Origin: Drosophila pseudoobscura
Taxonomy: Eukaryota; Arthropoda; Insecta; Diptera; Drosophilidae
Direction of reading: 5' to 3'
DNA: 64,000 nucleotides
Assembly: GCF_009870125.1 (NCBI RefSeq)
Contig: NC_046679.1
Coordinates: 8,122,001-8,186,000 of the forward strand
In this document: positions 13,721-27,300 of the stretch, piece after piece
Numbering within the stretch: the first letter of the stretch is position 1
How the letters are laid out: every line of letters begins with the position of its first letter
Notes under the pieces: generated by a model
The model's input: only the letters and a program-made list of their open reading frames with translations
The model's database searches: none
What the model was told of the DNA's origin: nothing
Made by a program: the position numbers and the translations under genes

Positions 13721-14250
13721 ATCATTCTGGTGGCATCTCGCTGGCGCACCGACTCGTCCCTGTTGAGCACCTCGATGATCATCTTGCGCTCGTTCTCGGA
13801 GAGGTTGTCGAGCATCTGGGTGGTGGCCACGGCCAGCTCGGGTCCCAGGGCGTCGATGGTGTCGACGGGAATGCGCTCCACGCTGGCCTCGGTGCTGGTG
13901 GAGATGCCCATGCCCATGCCGGAGCCAAGGTTGTACGGCGGAACGGCCCCGGACATGTTGCCGCCCAGACCCATGCCCATGCCCATGCCACCAGACATGC
14001 CCATGCCCATGCCCATGCCACTGCCCACTCCCATGCCCCCGCCCATGCTTATGCCCATGGCGGCCGTTGCAGCTGTGGCCGCCGAGGTGGGGGCTGTGGC
14101 ATGGCTACTGCTGTACTGCATCATGCTGTTGCTGTTGGGCTCTGCGGCAGCTGCCGCTGCTGCTGCTGCGGCCGCGGCTGCCACCCGGTGCTTGTTGTTG
14201 GTGGTATGCGGGGGCGTGGGCGGTAGGCGTGCGCTGCGTCCACTTGACAT
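13721..14250 (-). CDS. btsz: N-terminal exon of a Slp/RIM-type Rab effector, probably bitesize (partial)
   Basis: Family members bind Rab GTPases through an N-terminal helix and tether vesicles or cortical membrane through C-terminal C2 domains. The ATG at 14,250 opens 176 codons plus two bases, ending at a GTGAGT donor just below 13,721. The product starts with a Pro/Ser-rich leader, then an alanine run (about residues 24-36), then a Met/Gly-rich (GM)n tract (about 65-115). The last 30 residues carry LSENERKMIIEVLNRDESVR, which matches the start of the Slp homology domain (LS/TEEE..I..VLQRDE..R). RIM and rabphilin have a related but less similar helix there. Bitesize is the fly Slp protein as I recall it; RIM is the alternative. 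The zinc-finger or C2 exons are not in view, so the assignment rests on one short motif. Confidence 0.6.
13906..14058. repeat. ATGCCC hexamer array inside the coding exon
   Basis: Tandem CCCATG units on the plus strand encode alternating Gly-Met on the minus strand. The array also opens a long plus-strand frame (Met-Pro repeats), which is an artefact. The repeat length is probably variable between strains. Confidence 0.8.
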
Positions 14251-14324
14251 GCTACACCGATTTCTATGACTGCGATGCGATTCTGGATTATAAATTCTGA
14301 ATTCCGCAGCGAGTGAGTATCCGT

Positions 14325-14396
14325 ATCCGTATCTTTATCTGTATCTGTGTGCGAGTGTATATCTGTATTTGTATCTGCAACTGCATCTGTACCTGT
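14325..14396. repeat. TCTGTA / TCCGTA hexamer repeat near the start codon
   Basis: About ten degenerate units of GTATCT or GTATCC lie 75-145 bp upstream of the minus-strand start at 14,250, probably in the leader or an adjacent intron. A similar GTATCTGTATCTG word block occurs at about 3,388-3,420. Confidence 0.65.
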
Positions 14397-17300
14397 GAGA
14401 GCGTCAGCAGGTGGTTTCTGTGCCGTTTGTTCCTATGCAAATTAAGGGGAAAAGTTACTAAATTGCCCGTTTGTCCCCCGCGGCGACACTCATTCGCAGT
14501 TGACTTTTATTGCGGCGTCCTTGATCCTCGGACCGGTTGCAGCCCGAAGCTTTGTGGCTTTAAAATTTTATTTTAATTTTGTGCTTTGCCAGCGAAATGC
14601 GCATCATGGTGCCAGTGAGCCAGTCGATATCTGCAAAAGAAATTCCAATAAGTAACACAAATACTCGCAATAGAAGGGGTAAATATATGCATCTATCTTC
14701 ATGAAAAGCTAAGAAGTTGAATAAATCTCATTCTGAGGCCACTCATCCTTCGACCAATTAAAAATACCATTTTCAAAATGCATAAAATGTGTAAGCCAAA
14801 AAATAGTTGCATACTTTCAGGGCAGCGGCCATTCAAGGATGGAAAACTATTTATCTTTTAATTTGCATTCTCTCAGGCTCTTGTTTACTATTTTTATTTT
14901 TTATTATTCGAAATTGCGGTCAGATTGAAATGCATACCAATCAAATTAAACGTCCTGGAAAATAGCCACAAATATATGCAAATAAATAAATAGCTTTGGC
15001 TCTAAACAACGATTGATAAAATCTTGTTCTGCTAAAAATATACAACAATTATTTAGGTTTAAATTGGAAACTACACCAGGAGTACAATAGTTTTAAGGCT
15101 TTAAAGCTTTAATAATGGATAAGGACTTGTATAGTTATGAAAGTATTTGCAGTATTACACAAAACAAAGCATCATAATTTTGTACAATAAGTAGATACTA
15201 AAGATTCAATTCCGGAATTTTTCGACAAATAAAAGGGACTTTCCAAAAAAGAAGGTAAGAAATTCTATACTCTCTTGCTGGCTTATCATAGATATATCAT
15301 TTGGAACCTATTTATGCAGCTACATAATAGACTACCGGAATTCTATAAGAGGTCTTTACTTAATCAATAATATTTCCCTTAATGCCAGTAGCCCGCCATA
15401 TAGATGTATGATGTATTGCCATATGTACATCCGAGGGCTGCCTTTTTATCCGTATCCTTTACAATTTTTAGTATTTTAAAGGCTTGTCATTTTTTGGCAA
15501 AATCATGCTTAGAATTGTTTCTTCTACGCCCTCGTTTTATATTATTATAACGATTAACGAAAAATGTCATGATTTTCTACGATTTTCGAAGTGGATTGCT
15601 TTTCAAGACAAGAATGCTTCAATCACTTAGCTCAAATTTTAATGATGAAGCCCAATTGAAAACTGATAAAACGAATTCATTAATGTACGTCCTTGGCTGC
15701 AGAACGAATCTCGTGAGGGTCGTTCATAGACGGTTGTTCTACCAGAAATTATGAATGCTGTGCCCTAAGGTAGAGGCATCTTTGGGCATTACGAGGATAA
15801 AGATATATTCAACATTGCACGAACAATGGGCCGTCCAGAAAAATTGTTCTCGTGAGCTACAGAATATTTTGACATTTGTCCCCAAAACACTCGTTTCAGA
15901 GAACTCGAGAGCTTTGGAGATTGGTTTCAGCGGATAAAAAAGTGTATTTTGTAAGCCAATAAACTCATTTTCAATGATATTTTACTGGTTGTTAACTATT
16001 CGGTTATTGAATTAAATGGCAACCTAGGTAAAAACCCTAATTGATTAGTCCATCTACAGGAATGCACAACTGCGAAAAGTGACAAAAAATGTTCATCAAT
16101 TCTGTGAATTTAAATGAAAAAACTGCGGAATTCATGAATTCAATTTGGCTGATGCTTTCAAATATTTGTCCATTTCTGTTTAACCGTCACCATTTTGTGG
16201 AAAATGAAAAAAGCAAACATTTATGTATGTTATCATTCCTCGAAGCCAGCACAAAACACGGAAAATATTTGCACATTAATTGAAAGAGAAAAAAAGAGTA
16301 GTCTACACCAGTTTTTAACAAAGCCACTCGAACAGCACTCTGCCGCGGCTCTCTTTAAAGCATCCCTTCGAAGTTCGAACACGATTTATGCTTTCCAATT
16401 TCGTCATATTTACAATGGTCTTAAATCTCGGGCTATATCAGGTCCTGGCCAGGACCACGACCTGGGGGGATGGGTGACCCAGTTTTTTACCGCTTCAGCG
16501 GTTGAAAGTGCAGCACAATGCGGGCCAGCATAAGCCATAGATACACGAAATGATTAATTGAATATTGAACACGTCGTCATGCGGCTGCCATGACACACAC
16601 AAAGAGGCGGCCACGGGGCGACCAAAGGGACCCACTCTCTGGGGAGCCCAATCATACGTATATCATTATGGTGGAGTCAGAGTTGGTGCGTTTGAATTGC
16701 CATGGCAATGAGTTTGAACACAAACAAAGATACATTTCCCTGCTTTAGATTCGAGATATAACTTTGGCTGTACACAGGCTTCGTGTTTGATAAGGTGGAA
16801 ACAGTGTGGCGGCTGTTGGCCATGTTTGAGCAACCATTAAGCTGGTTTAACAATGGCAAACACAGCAGGATGGCGGCGAGCGAGAGAGATGGCGTTAAAT
16901 TGCTGGAATTGTGCAAATGAATTTAACTTTTAACCCAACTTGAAAGCGCATTAATTTGATCATCTACTCGACCACTACTCGTATGACAGTTGGCTTGTAA
17001 ATGTGGCAATGAATTAATTACGTTTTTCAACAGAAATGAATTGCCAAAGGCTATCAGTCGACTGTAAAATTTACTGCTCAGGGATTGCCAATGCATATAC
17101 AGAGGGAGGTGATTTCAAACTTCTGTGGAATTGTTCTTATTGGCTTTTGGGTTCTGAAAAGTCAGCCTTTTAGTTGTTAAATAAATCAAAATAATCAAGA
17201 GCAAAGAGTCGGAGTCTGCTCAGAGTCTGGAGCTAGAGTCACATCGAACTGGAAATTTATGTGCACCTTTTTGAATATACAATAAAACCGAAAACGCCGA

Positions 17301-19987
17301 ATGTTAGCAAATAATCATATCTATTTTTTTGCGGAAACATGTCCTGAGCAAAATAAACAGAATGCTAATTGGCTCTTTGAACACTTGGCCTCCAAAATCC
17401 ATTTATGCAAAGCGCTCAATGGAAGCATAGGCACATGGAAGTTCGATATATAGAAACTAGGTATATAGTTTAATATATATAGAGTGAAAGGTATATATTA
17501 TTATAGTGACTCCAAACGATTAGTTTTTTTTTTTTTGTATCAAACGATACTAAAAATCGAAGAACTGTACACCTTTTCGGTTTTTTTTTGGTTTTTTATT
17601 TTAGCAATTCTTTGATATTTTTCTAATATATGTAGCTATATATATGTGTATATTCCTTTGTGGTAATTTATATGTGTACTTCTCTTTTAGGTATAAACTA
17701 AATTTTGTACATGAAATGATTAATTTTGGTACTTTTATCGTACAAGGAAAGTGAAATAATAGAGTTCTCTGTCGTGTAGTTTTTGAAAAGCAGATTCCAA
17801 CAGGCACTGCAGTGGTACAATTTTTCTTTGAACCGTCCATGGGTGAACGAGCACGCTATTGTATTTCTGCCATTGTTTTTTCATCGACTGAAAGACAATA
17901 CATATTTAAAAGTTTTTGTTTTCACAGAAAGTTGCATGGAATAAAATGTAATTAAATATGCAGGGAAAAGAAGAAGATAAAAACAATTTATACGTTTTGT
18001 AGGAGAAACGCTCGAAGGACAATTTACTTTGTTAAAATTAATTTTTTGTTTAATAAAAAAATTACATTTATTTTTCCGTTTGATTTTATTTTCTTTTGCT
18101 CATTTGATTGTGGTTCAGCCACAACAAGATTTAATTATGAAACTATAAATAAAATGCCATTGAACGTCTGTGGCTGTCTCGCATAGAGCAACCTGTTACC
18201 TGTTCCTGGCGGACAGGCAGTCGGCCCCCCTCCCCCCTTGTGCGGAGGCGCTCAAACAAAACCCACTGTTCTCCGTGTTCAATTTAATATGTGTGAATGG
18301 CTCGGCCCCGAGTGGGATGTGTCCGATGTGTGGGCGACAGTAACAGTCAAAAGACATTTAAATGACAATGACAGTTTAACTGTGGCGCCCCAGAAAGGAA
18401 CAAAGCCGACGGGCCTGTGAGAGTCCTGACAATAGTTGCGGGCTGGCTGATTGCTGGGGCAGAGGTAGCGGCAGAACAGGCAAAGTCCAACAGTTTTATC
18501 GACTTGACAGACACACACATGCAAATATACAAACGGAAAGGAAGGCTTCCGCCGGCTCACACAAAAGCCAGCTGGGAAGGTGCAAAATGAAAAACTGAAA
18601 ATTGAAAATGTCATAAAGTTACGCCCAGGATATGGTGCATGGGTGTACTCATATCAGCCGACTAACTGACTGACTGGTAGACTGACTGACTGGCAGATAG
18701 ACGCGACTAGGGACATGTGATAGCAGCATCAATCGCCCTGCTGGCTGCTTAGTCGATGAGCATCCTGGTGCCTCCTGCATGATGGATGCGGCACGGCACT
18801 GCACGTCATCGCGTGTGCATATCCAGAGCCTGGCTGCGTGCGATGGAAATGTAATTAAGCATTTGACGCTGCTACGTCAGCCACGAGGACGAGCCAGAGC
18901 GGAGAGGAGCGGTGCGGAGCACACTGCGTGGAAAGTTAGTGGTAAAACTTGCCTGATACCTGGGGGGCATGGAATCCTTTATACCATTATGCATATTTCC
19001 GTGAACAAGTTAACCAATAACTCTTTGTTATTACATCAACAAATTTCGAGCATCAAATTTCTCTTGTTCCACTGTGGCTGTAGCTCATCCGCACCCACTT
19101 ATAGCCGGGCACGTGCTCTTATTGAAAATATCAGAAACAAAACGAGAAGAAAAGGATACACATATGTACGTGCAGGCTTGTAGACGTTATTTTTTTTGTT
19201 TTTTAATTTACACTTGCTGAATTTTTAATGATCATGTGCCTGCGCTGCGTACACGTAATGCGTAAAAGACCTGAAACGTATTGTCCTCCCACACACGCAC
19301 GTAGGAAAGTTCTTATCCTACCCCTGTGTCTGACTGCCTGTCTGTCTGTCGAAATGCCAGCCTCTGAATGCGCTCAGATGCCAGGCAACGGCTATTTTTA
19401 GCCTGCTCCCATACGGAAAAACTTCATGGAGAAGGGACACACAGACAAAGGAGGTCGAAGGAGCTACCGGAAGCTCGGTAGCTTGATCCTGGTAATTGAA
19501 TTTGACTCGGCGCCAGAACAATCAATATTGAGACAAAAACGTCACAGGAAGGCCAGACCGCCTGCCAGGTGAAAACTAGATGTCTACTGTTTGCGTTTTG
19601 ATATGCCGATGGATGCCGGCCGGATTAAAATGCACATTGCACATGTGAGCATAAAGCGTTTTCCATGCATAAGCAATACAAATGGATAGATACTCGGAAT
19701 CAACATTTCCCCTGTCACTTTCCTGTCATCATCAAACACACAGTTACGGTGACAATCCGAGCAAACAGTAGACAATCCTAGGTCAAAGTCAACTTCCGGC
19801 AGCCGCTTCTGCCCTCAGAGGGTTGACTCCCGCCGGAGGATACACGACAAGACACACATTCACGATAAATATGCAACAGACAGGCTAAGGGCCACAGCGA
19901 GAGCAAACAGGGTGAACAACACGAAGATGGCACACACTTTAAAGCGATACTGTAGTACTCGTACTACCTTGAGTAAGTAGCTCATTG

Positions 19988-20011
19988 GAGCACACACACA
20001 CACACACACAT
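19988..20011. repeat. CA dinucleotide microsatellite
   Basis: About ten uninterrupted CA units in non-coding DNA. Confidence 0.8.
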
Positions 20012-22544
20012 GCAGCGCAATCAATGTCAAAGTGTCGCTTAAGCGAATAGACGAAAAAATGGCCATAGAATATAAACACATGGATAGATATGATATGAGC
20101 TCCTGAGAGTGAGTACTAAACCTGAGCATTTCCGCTGCGCTTGCCTTCGTCCGGTAGGCCACCCCCACCACCATCTCCTCTGTGGCACCCTAAGCTCTGC
20201 TCCAAGGGGCATATATTACTATAAAATAAGCGTTAAGAGTGACTACAAAAGTACATACACGTGCAGACGGGAACGGGGACGGGGACCCAGAGACAGAACA
20301 GAGGGCAGGGGGAGGCGTATAGATGGAACATCATGTCTTGTTACATTCTCAGTACGTATGTATGAACATTAAGTGTCTAACTTGTTGGTGTCAAGCGCTT
20401 GTCGACAAGGTTGTCTCTGGCTCACAATATTGACTACTTAGGGACGGGCACGAGGACAACGACAACGGGCTGTGGGGTGGAGCCGCCAAGCAAACCGTGT
20501 GACAAGTGAGAAGTCATTTGTTTTTCGGCTCTGCCCTTTTGAAATCGCATAGACGACAGGCTTCAGAGTCCTTGTAGGCCTGCTGGTTGGTATGACAAAC
20601 ATTTAGGCTTTCAAAACATACACTCTGAGTTATGTTTGCCCTAAGCTGCCGAGGGACTTCAAGAGACCCCCGGACTCCCAACTCCCAGCCACCGCTGCTT
20701 GTCTGGCAATGGCCTACGGCTCCCTCCTCGTGTGTAAATTATGTAAATTTCTGGAAATGATGAAGTTAGATGAGAAACTGTTCTGCGGACTTCCTGTTTA
20801 GCATGAAGAAAATGGAATAGTTAAATAAAGTTGATAGAAAACAAAGAGCAAAATGCAAACGGAATGAACTTCATATGAAATACTAAACACGGTTTTCCTG
20901 GAAGACCCTGAAGTGCACACCTCGAGAGTGGTTGCAGTAGAAGGGTATACTATTCGAAACAAAGCATGTATGTATTTTGGTCTGTGCAACCTTCTAAAGG
21001 CTTCAAAAGGTATGACTTTTACCTAAAATGGTTATAATGGGAACCTATGGAAAAATTACCAATACTGCTGGATTATTTGTATGACTTCAAGAGGATTATT
21101 CTTGACAGCATTGATAATATAATTGCCTTACTTAGCGCTAGAAAACTTCTAAGTTCCTTTTGAAATCCGTCGTTCCTCTAGTAAATAAATGTAGTTTCCA
21201 TAAAGACTACAACAAGCCATTGGCTTTGGCTGGGAAAATGCACTGTGGGAATCCTTGCTTCAAGGACAATTACCCTATGAACAAATAACACGAACATGGA
21301 CTTATTAGTAGACCTCGAATTTTGCATATTTGCATATTGTCATAATATTGTTATCAAAATTCGTATTTAGACGTTTGATCGTTCAATACATGAAAAATAT
21401 ATGAAAAATATATGCACTCTCATTTCTACTCATTAGAAACTTTTCTCGTTTAAAAAATGGTGCAAAAAAAAGCTTGAAATTCACTAAAAAGTGACTTTAA
21501 ACTAATTAAATTTAAAACAAAAATAAGCTATATAAGAAGTGTAAAATTCTTAAAAAGGGACCTCTCTCGGCTAATCTCAAGCTGGTGCTGCTTTTCAGAG
21601 TGCTGCTTAAAGTCTCTCAGACAATCTTATTTTCACTTGACGGCAAACATTTTTCTACAGAAACTACAGAACTGGAGGGCATTTGTGCACTTTGTTTGTG
21701 CAAAAGGTGACACATCAGGTGCAATTATTCCCGTCATTTAAGAGAATTTCGAGTTGAATGTCAAACGTGTTGCTTTAATTACTGTACATCTAAAATTCTC
21801 ACAAATTTCAACTTTATGAGAGCTTAAATATAGTCGGAACTCAACTAATTTTAATCTTAAGTTACGAAAATATTTGCCATTCACACTACAAACACAAGAA
21901 AATGCTAATCAAATAAATAGAATAAAACAAAACCAATATATTTCCATAAAAAAAAGTATAATAAAAGAAATCAATTACGATTAGTGCCTTAAATATAAGT
22001 CACTCCTGAAGGATAGAACACCCAATTAATGAATAAATAAATCTATTTACGGGCTTTGTTCCATCTGAAAACCTTTGATTACAGAAAATAACTTATAAAT
22101 AATTCCCCTGCTAAATGCCAAATGATTTAATTTCGTGGGGCGCTACTTTTTTTGGAGCTCCATAGCTGCTAAGGATAGAGTGAATTCAAGTTTAGAAAAT
22201 CGATTTTCTGTCACTGAAACGCAGCGCGGTGCAAATGCCAAAGGACAACTAGAGGCGGTAACCGAAACCACAACCACATTCAATACCGAAAGTACAGGTC
22301 TCTAGATGATGGAATAGTGTGTGGAGCAGGACACTCCATGTGTTGGGGCGGCTACTTACAGGCCGGGGCATGCATCAATGACTCGCATGCACAACTAAAT
22401 AATTAAAGTACATAAACACGGGCCTTGGCCCGACCGAAAAACATCTCCAAGGAAATCTAGTGCGACAACAAATCGAAGGCAATCCACATACAAATTACAG
22501 GCATAAATATTTGAGAAGTGCAGGCCACATCCAGATTGAGCTGC

Positions 22545-22586
22545 GGCTCGGTGCGGCACGGCATGGCACGGCACGGCACGGCCCGG
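22545..22586. repeat. GGCAC/GGCAT pentamer repeat
   Basis: Consecutive imperfect GGCAC pentamers (GGCACGGCATGGCACGG and on) in non-coding DNA. On the minus strand it reads CCGTG and gives a short artefactual cysteine-rich frame. Confidence 0.65.
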
Positions 22587-24267
22587 CTTGTCTGGATGTT
22601 AATGATGACACATCCACAAAACCCGCACAAAGAATCTCCTTTGTGCCACAAAGGCGAAGATCCATCAAGGGTAAGTGGAAAAAGGCAGCCCGAGTCTGAC
22701 TATGTGGAAACCCCAGAACAGTCCACTGCATGCGGCCAGGACGATGCGCTAAATCACGACAAGGCAGGTCGGGGGAACATCCTCCTCTTGTCCTGTGCTC
22801 GTATGTGCATACATATGTCTCAGTCTTGTGTGTGTGTGTGCCCCTGTGTTTGTAAAGCGGTTTTTGTGTGTGGCACACGGGTCGTATGATTTATTTAAAA
22901 TAAAAAGAAAAAGCCCGACACCACTAAATGTGAAACCAGCAACAAAACCAGCAACAGAAGTAGGTCAAAGTGCAACCAAATGAGTATATGTTCTCGTGAG
23001 TACGAGAGGGCTGTGGCTGGTTAAGTCGTTGACAATTGCTCTTATTGTTTTTAAGGCCTATTATTTTATTCATGGACTTGCAGCGGTAGAATGTGACACT
23101 ACACTGGAAAGCTAATTTAATTCGCAGAATTTTTAAGAATTAACTAGATAATGGACACATTGTGGTTTTCCTAATTAGATTCTGCCATCCATTAGCTACA
23201 GAAAGGTCACAGAGAAGTTCTGCCTCTCTGTCTGTACACAGCGTATGATTTCTAAATTAATTCTAGAGTTCATTAAATGTGCAGGCTAGCTGACTGTTTG
23301 TCTATCGCTAAGGTATAAATAAATACCCTTGAAAATCTACGATCAGTTCAAAGAAATATAAAATATACACACGAAATACTAATCTTACTCGTAAACTTAT
23401 TTTCCATAAAAAATATACCTTTTTTCGATGCTAAACTCAAATGTTAATCTATGGAAAGTGTCAGCGAGAAAGTAGTTTTATGGCGAAAAAATGTCTACCA
23501 AACGAGTGGCTTCAATGGAAATTGGATGATGGTTAAGGCCACAGGAGTGCCCAGACCTGCAAGAGCACTCTTTGCCCATTGGATCGATACAGTTCAGAAG
23601 AATTTTATGATTGCTTTTGATACACACGAGAATAGAGCAGCTCTTAATGATGGTACGCAACCTGTCAGTATGCAAACAAAATTAATTTTTAAACTTTGAA
23701 ATAAATGCAATTCCTGTCAGTTTTGTTTGCAATCATTGCTGCAAAAGCATGGAAAATGTTCAAATAAAACTTCAAACAACTGGCATATGCAAATAGTCAA
23801 TTTGTGCATCAATTATGCAATTATGTTCAATGTGGCGAAAGACCCAATGTTTTGTGTTAATTTATTTATATTTCTCCATTAGCGAAAGCCATTCAAATTG
23901 CAAGTTTCTCGCTATAAAGTGCAGCGTAACAATGGAGCATACAAAGAAGGTTTAGAGCTCTATGATGACAGACATTTTCTCGCAGAATGCTTATGCATTA
24001 GTTTAGCGGAAGGGCCAGCCAGCCAAGCAGTTAATGGTCCCCATGCCAGCAATAACGACAATGACCAGGACAGACAGACTACAGATCCTGCTCCTGCTCC
24101 TGCTCCTGCTGAAGCTTCTCCCACTATCCACTATCCACTGCCACAACCAGGCACGACATGTGCGGGCCAATCGATGGATACATAACCAAATCGCATTAAT
24201 TACGCTTCAACAATTGTTGCGCCACAAAGCTTAAATAGCGATTAAGGGCATTTCGTTGGAACGGCAC

Positions 24268-24326
24268 GGGGCTGGGGCTGGACCTGGAGCTAGGGCTGGG
24301 GCGGGAGTGTTGGGGATGGTGGGTGG
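24268..24326 (+). repeat. G-rich tract with a quadruplex-type motif
   Basis: G runs of three or four occur at 24,293-24,295, 24,298-24,301, 24,303-24,305 and 24,312-24,315, with loops of 2, 2 or fewer, and 6 bases. This satisfies the usual G-quadruplex pattern. Further GGGG runs lie just upstream. Confidence 0.5.
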
Positions 24327-27300
24327 CTTATAGAGCGACAGGGTAAACTGTTGCTTGCAGCCTGAAACTCAGTTTCGCTCGATTTGTTTATCCCTGTTTG
24401 TCTGTTCGGCACTGTCGGCGCTTAAACAATTTCCGGCATTGAGGCAATTTGCTGCTGTATGCAACTTTTAATTAAATGACGAGCAGTCCGTGTCAGCTCG
24501 GCAGGACTCAGTCTCAGCTTCAGCTCCGTATATGCTTCTTGGCGAGTACTAACCACACAGCTTCACTGGGAGAAAGCCATAAGGGAATAGAATAGAAAGA
24601 CGGAGGCATTGATATGGATGGCTCAATGGAGTAAACAAAGCTAATTGAATCGCAAAACTATGTATCCATTGTTTGTTGGGTTAGAAAGAATTGGATTCAA
24701 AAGTCTCTTACATATAATTGATGTAGGTTTGTGGATATAGATTTCTACGACTGTACTGTATCGAAGACAACAGAAACAGCAACAGGAGTGCAATCGCCAT
24801 TGATTTGTGTCTATATTTGCTCATTTCAGCCGGTGGCCAGTCTACATTAGCATAATTATGAGCGGGAGGGCGACAGCCACAAAGAAAATTACGTATCCGT
24901 ATCGGTGTCCGTTCTCTACTGGAGCGAGGCCCGGCTGCAGATGCTCTGCCATAATTTGTATTTAATGAATGAGGTAAATTTTATGCAAAATTTCCACAAT
25001 ACCCTGCCAGTCTTCGGTTCGGCTGCTGCTGCTGCGGCTGAGACTGTGGCTGTGGCTGCTGAGGATGCGGTTGCTCCTGCTGCCGTTGGCTAACCAGACG
25101 ACCGACTATCTTATTACGGCTGCTGTGGTAGCGACAATTTTGTTGGACGTGTCTCAGTCGGGCAGGGGCTGATGCTGATGCTGGGGCCATCAAGCGAGTC
25201 ATTAACGTGGGCAAATATTTGTGCATGCAAGTGTGTGCGTGGGCGAGTGGATGCGGTGTATGGCGTATCCGTGTGGGTGTTTTGCTTTGTGGGCATTAGT
25301 GTGAAACTGCCAGAGCGTGGCCGGCTGCCATTTTTGGCTCATTTCGCACAGAAGGTCAAAGGTGCCAGTCGCTTCTGTGTCGCCGTTATGATTTGCCATT
25401 TTATGGGTACAGTAGTACAGATCAAGATCTACCACCCGGACAAATGTGTGCCGAAAATTGTTTGCTCCGTGTTTGATGAGCAAATATTGAGTGAAAGAAG
25501 CCACAAATGCACACACGTCCTCGATTCGTTGATGTTGTGATGTGATGCGAAGTGTTGTTCCACCGTCCTGAGACGATGACAGATGGCACAAGTTTCGCAG
25601 AGTGAAAGTAATGAAAGTGCCAAGTGTGAATTTCTGATAAGGTTTGCACAAAATACATGTGCATGTACATATAGCATGCATAAATAATACCTTTCCACCG
25701 ACACTATAGTTGTGAATACTTTATACTATCAAACCATACGAATTTTCTAATGGAACTCTTATAAACAAGGCAATGAAAGCCTTTTAAATGGGAATCAAAA
25801 AAATATTATATGCATGGAAAAATATCACATATAGGAAAATCTTAAATATGGCAAGAAAACAAAACCACAATCCAAAACAAAATATATTTTATCAAAAATG
25901 CAAATATATATTTATTTAAATATAGCATTAAAAAATATTCAAATATTTAAAAATGCTACTTATTGGAAAAAACCATTTACATATTTTAGAAAATATCCAG
26001 AATCCGTTATATTGAAAATAACAAATTAGTAGCCTCTCTCTAACACACAGCGCTACTGACTAAGTATCGGGTATAAATGTAAATTATACAATACGAATCC
26101 AAAATAATGATTATACAATAAAAATCAATTAATTGTTTTAATATCAAGATACATTTCATTTTACTTGTACGAATAAAAGTATATGTATATTTCAACATCA
26201 ATCAACACAAATGGGAAATGTAAATTGGTTCTGCACCCATATGTGACCAATTTATTTATTCATCTGCTTGTTGAGCAATCCATGATAAATTGCCTCTTAG
26301 ACATTAACCTGAAATCGCATAAATCTAATCCCATTCTACTTTTTTTTGACGCATCAATCATCCTCCTCGATTCATCATCTGAGAACGTTTTAAGTTTTAA
26401 TAAACAGAATTGTTTTGTCCGTCTGTACGTCTCAGAAGATCTAGTCCTGTTCTGTTCTGTTCTGTGCCTCCTCCCCCTGGACTCATTAGCGAGACCTCCT
26501 GGCACTTTGCGCTCTCTGTTGCATGCATCAAATTATTCCCAGGACACAATTTTAGATCTCAGCCACATCTCAGTACAGTGAGTCGGATGTGTGGATGGAT
26601 ACACAGGCGAGCAGAAAGTTGTTATGCCCGCCAGCGTTGTCATTACCAAGGACCTGCCGCGATACAATGAGTTTTGTCTTTCCTTCTTTGTGTCCTGTTT
26701 TGTGTATTTTTTTTTTGTTTGTGGGCTTTTTTTTATGGCCCCAAAACTTTTGGAGAAATTTCAATTTCTTGGTGGGTGTGTGTGCTCCATCGTCCTTGCT
26801 TCCGTTGGGCTCTCAATGCAAACTCATAAATCAAAATGTCTGGTGCAAACAAAAGCCCGAAAAATGCCCCAAAAAGAATCTGGAGGAATACACTCGTACT
26901 GCCAGAATGTCAGCCGGTCGGGCAGCATATGCGCTGAGGGACCCATTCCACCTCCACTTCCTCTCCTTCAATCAATTAATTTCATAGAATTCCAAAGCAT
27001 GGCCCAGGACCTACCAGTTGCATGCCTCGAGAGGCCAGTTCGAGCGATTAAACAAGCACAAAGCCAACCTGAAAGCCTGCCACAAAGTGCATGCAAACCC
27101 TTTTAAAACACACACACATATGTATGTATGTATCTCCAGGGAGAAATGCCAAGGTGGGAAGGTGGGAAGGTGGCTGGAAAATTCGTTGACTTGTTGCCTG
27201 GCTAAACAAATATGCACACAATTTAGGAGATTACTTGCGGATGCGGGAAGCATCAATCTTTGAATGTCACCGAGCACGGGGCCACCATTTGGAGGGACAG

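Noticed and set aside
13730-14269. Long plus-strand Met-Pro-rich ORF opposite the Rab-effector exon
   Set aside because: It is created by the CCCATG array; the minus-strand frame has a family motif and a good splice donor.
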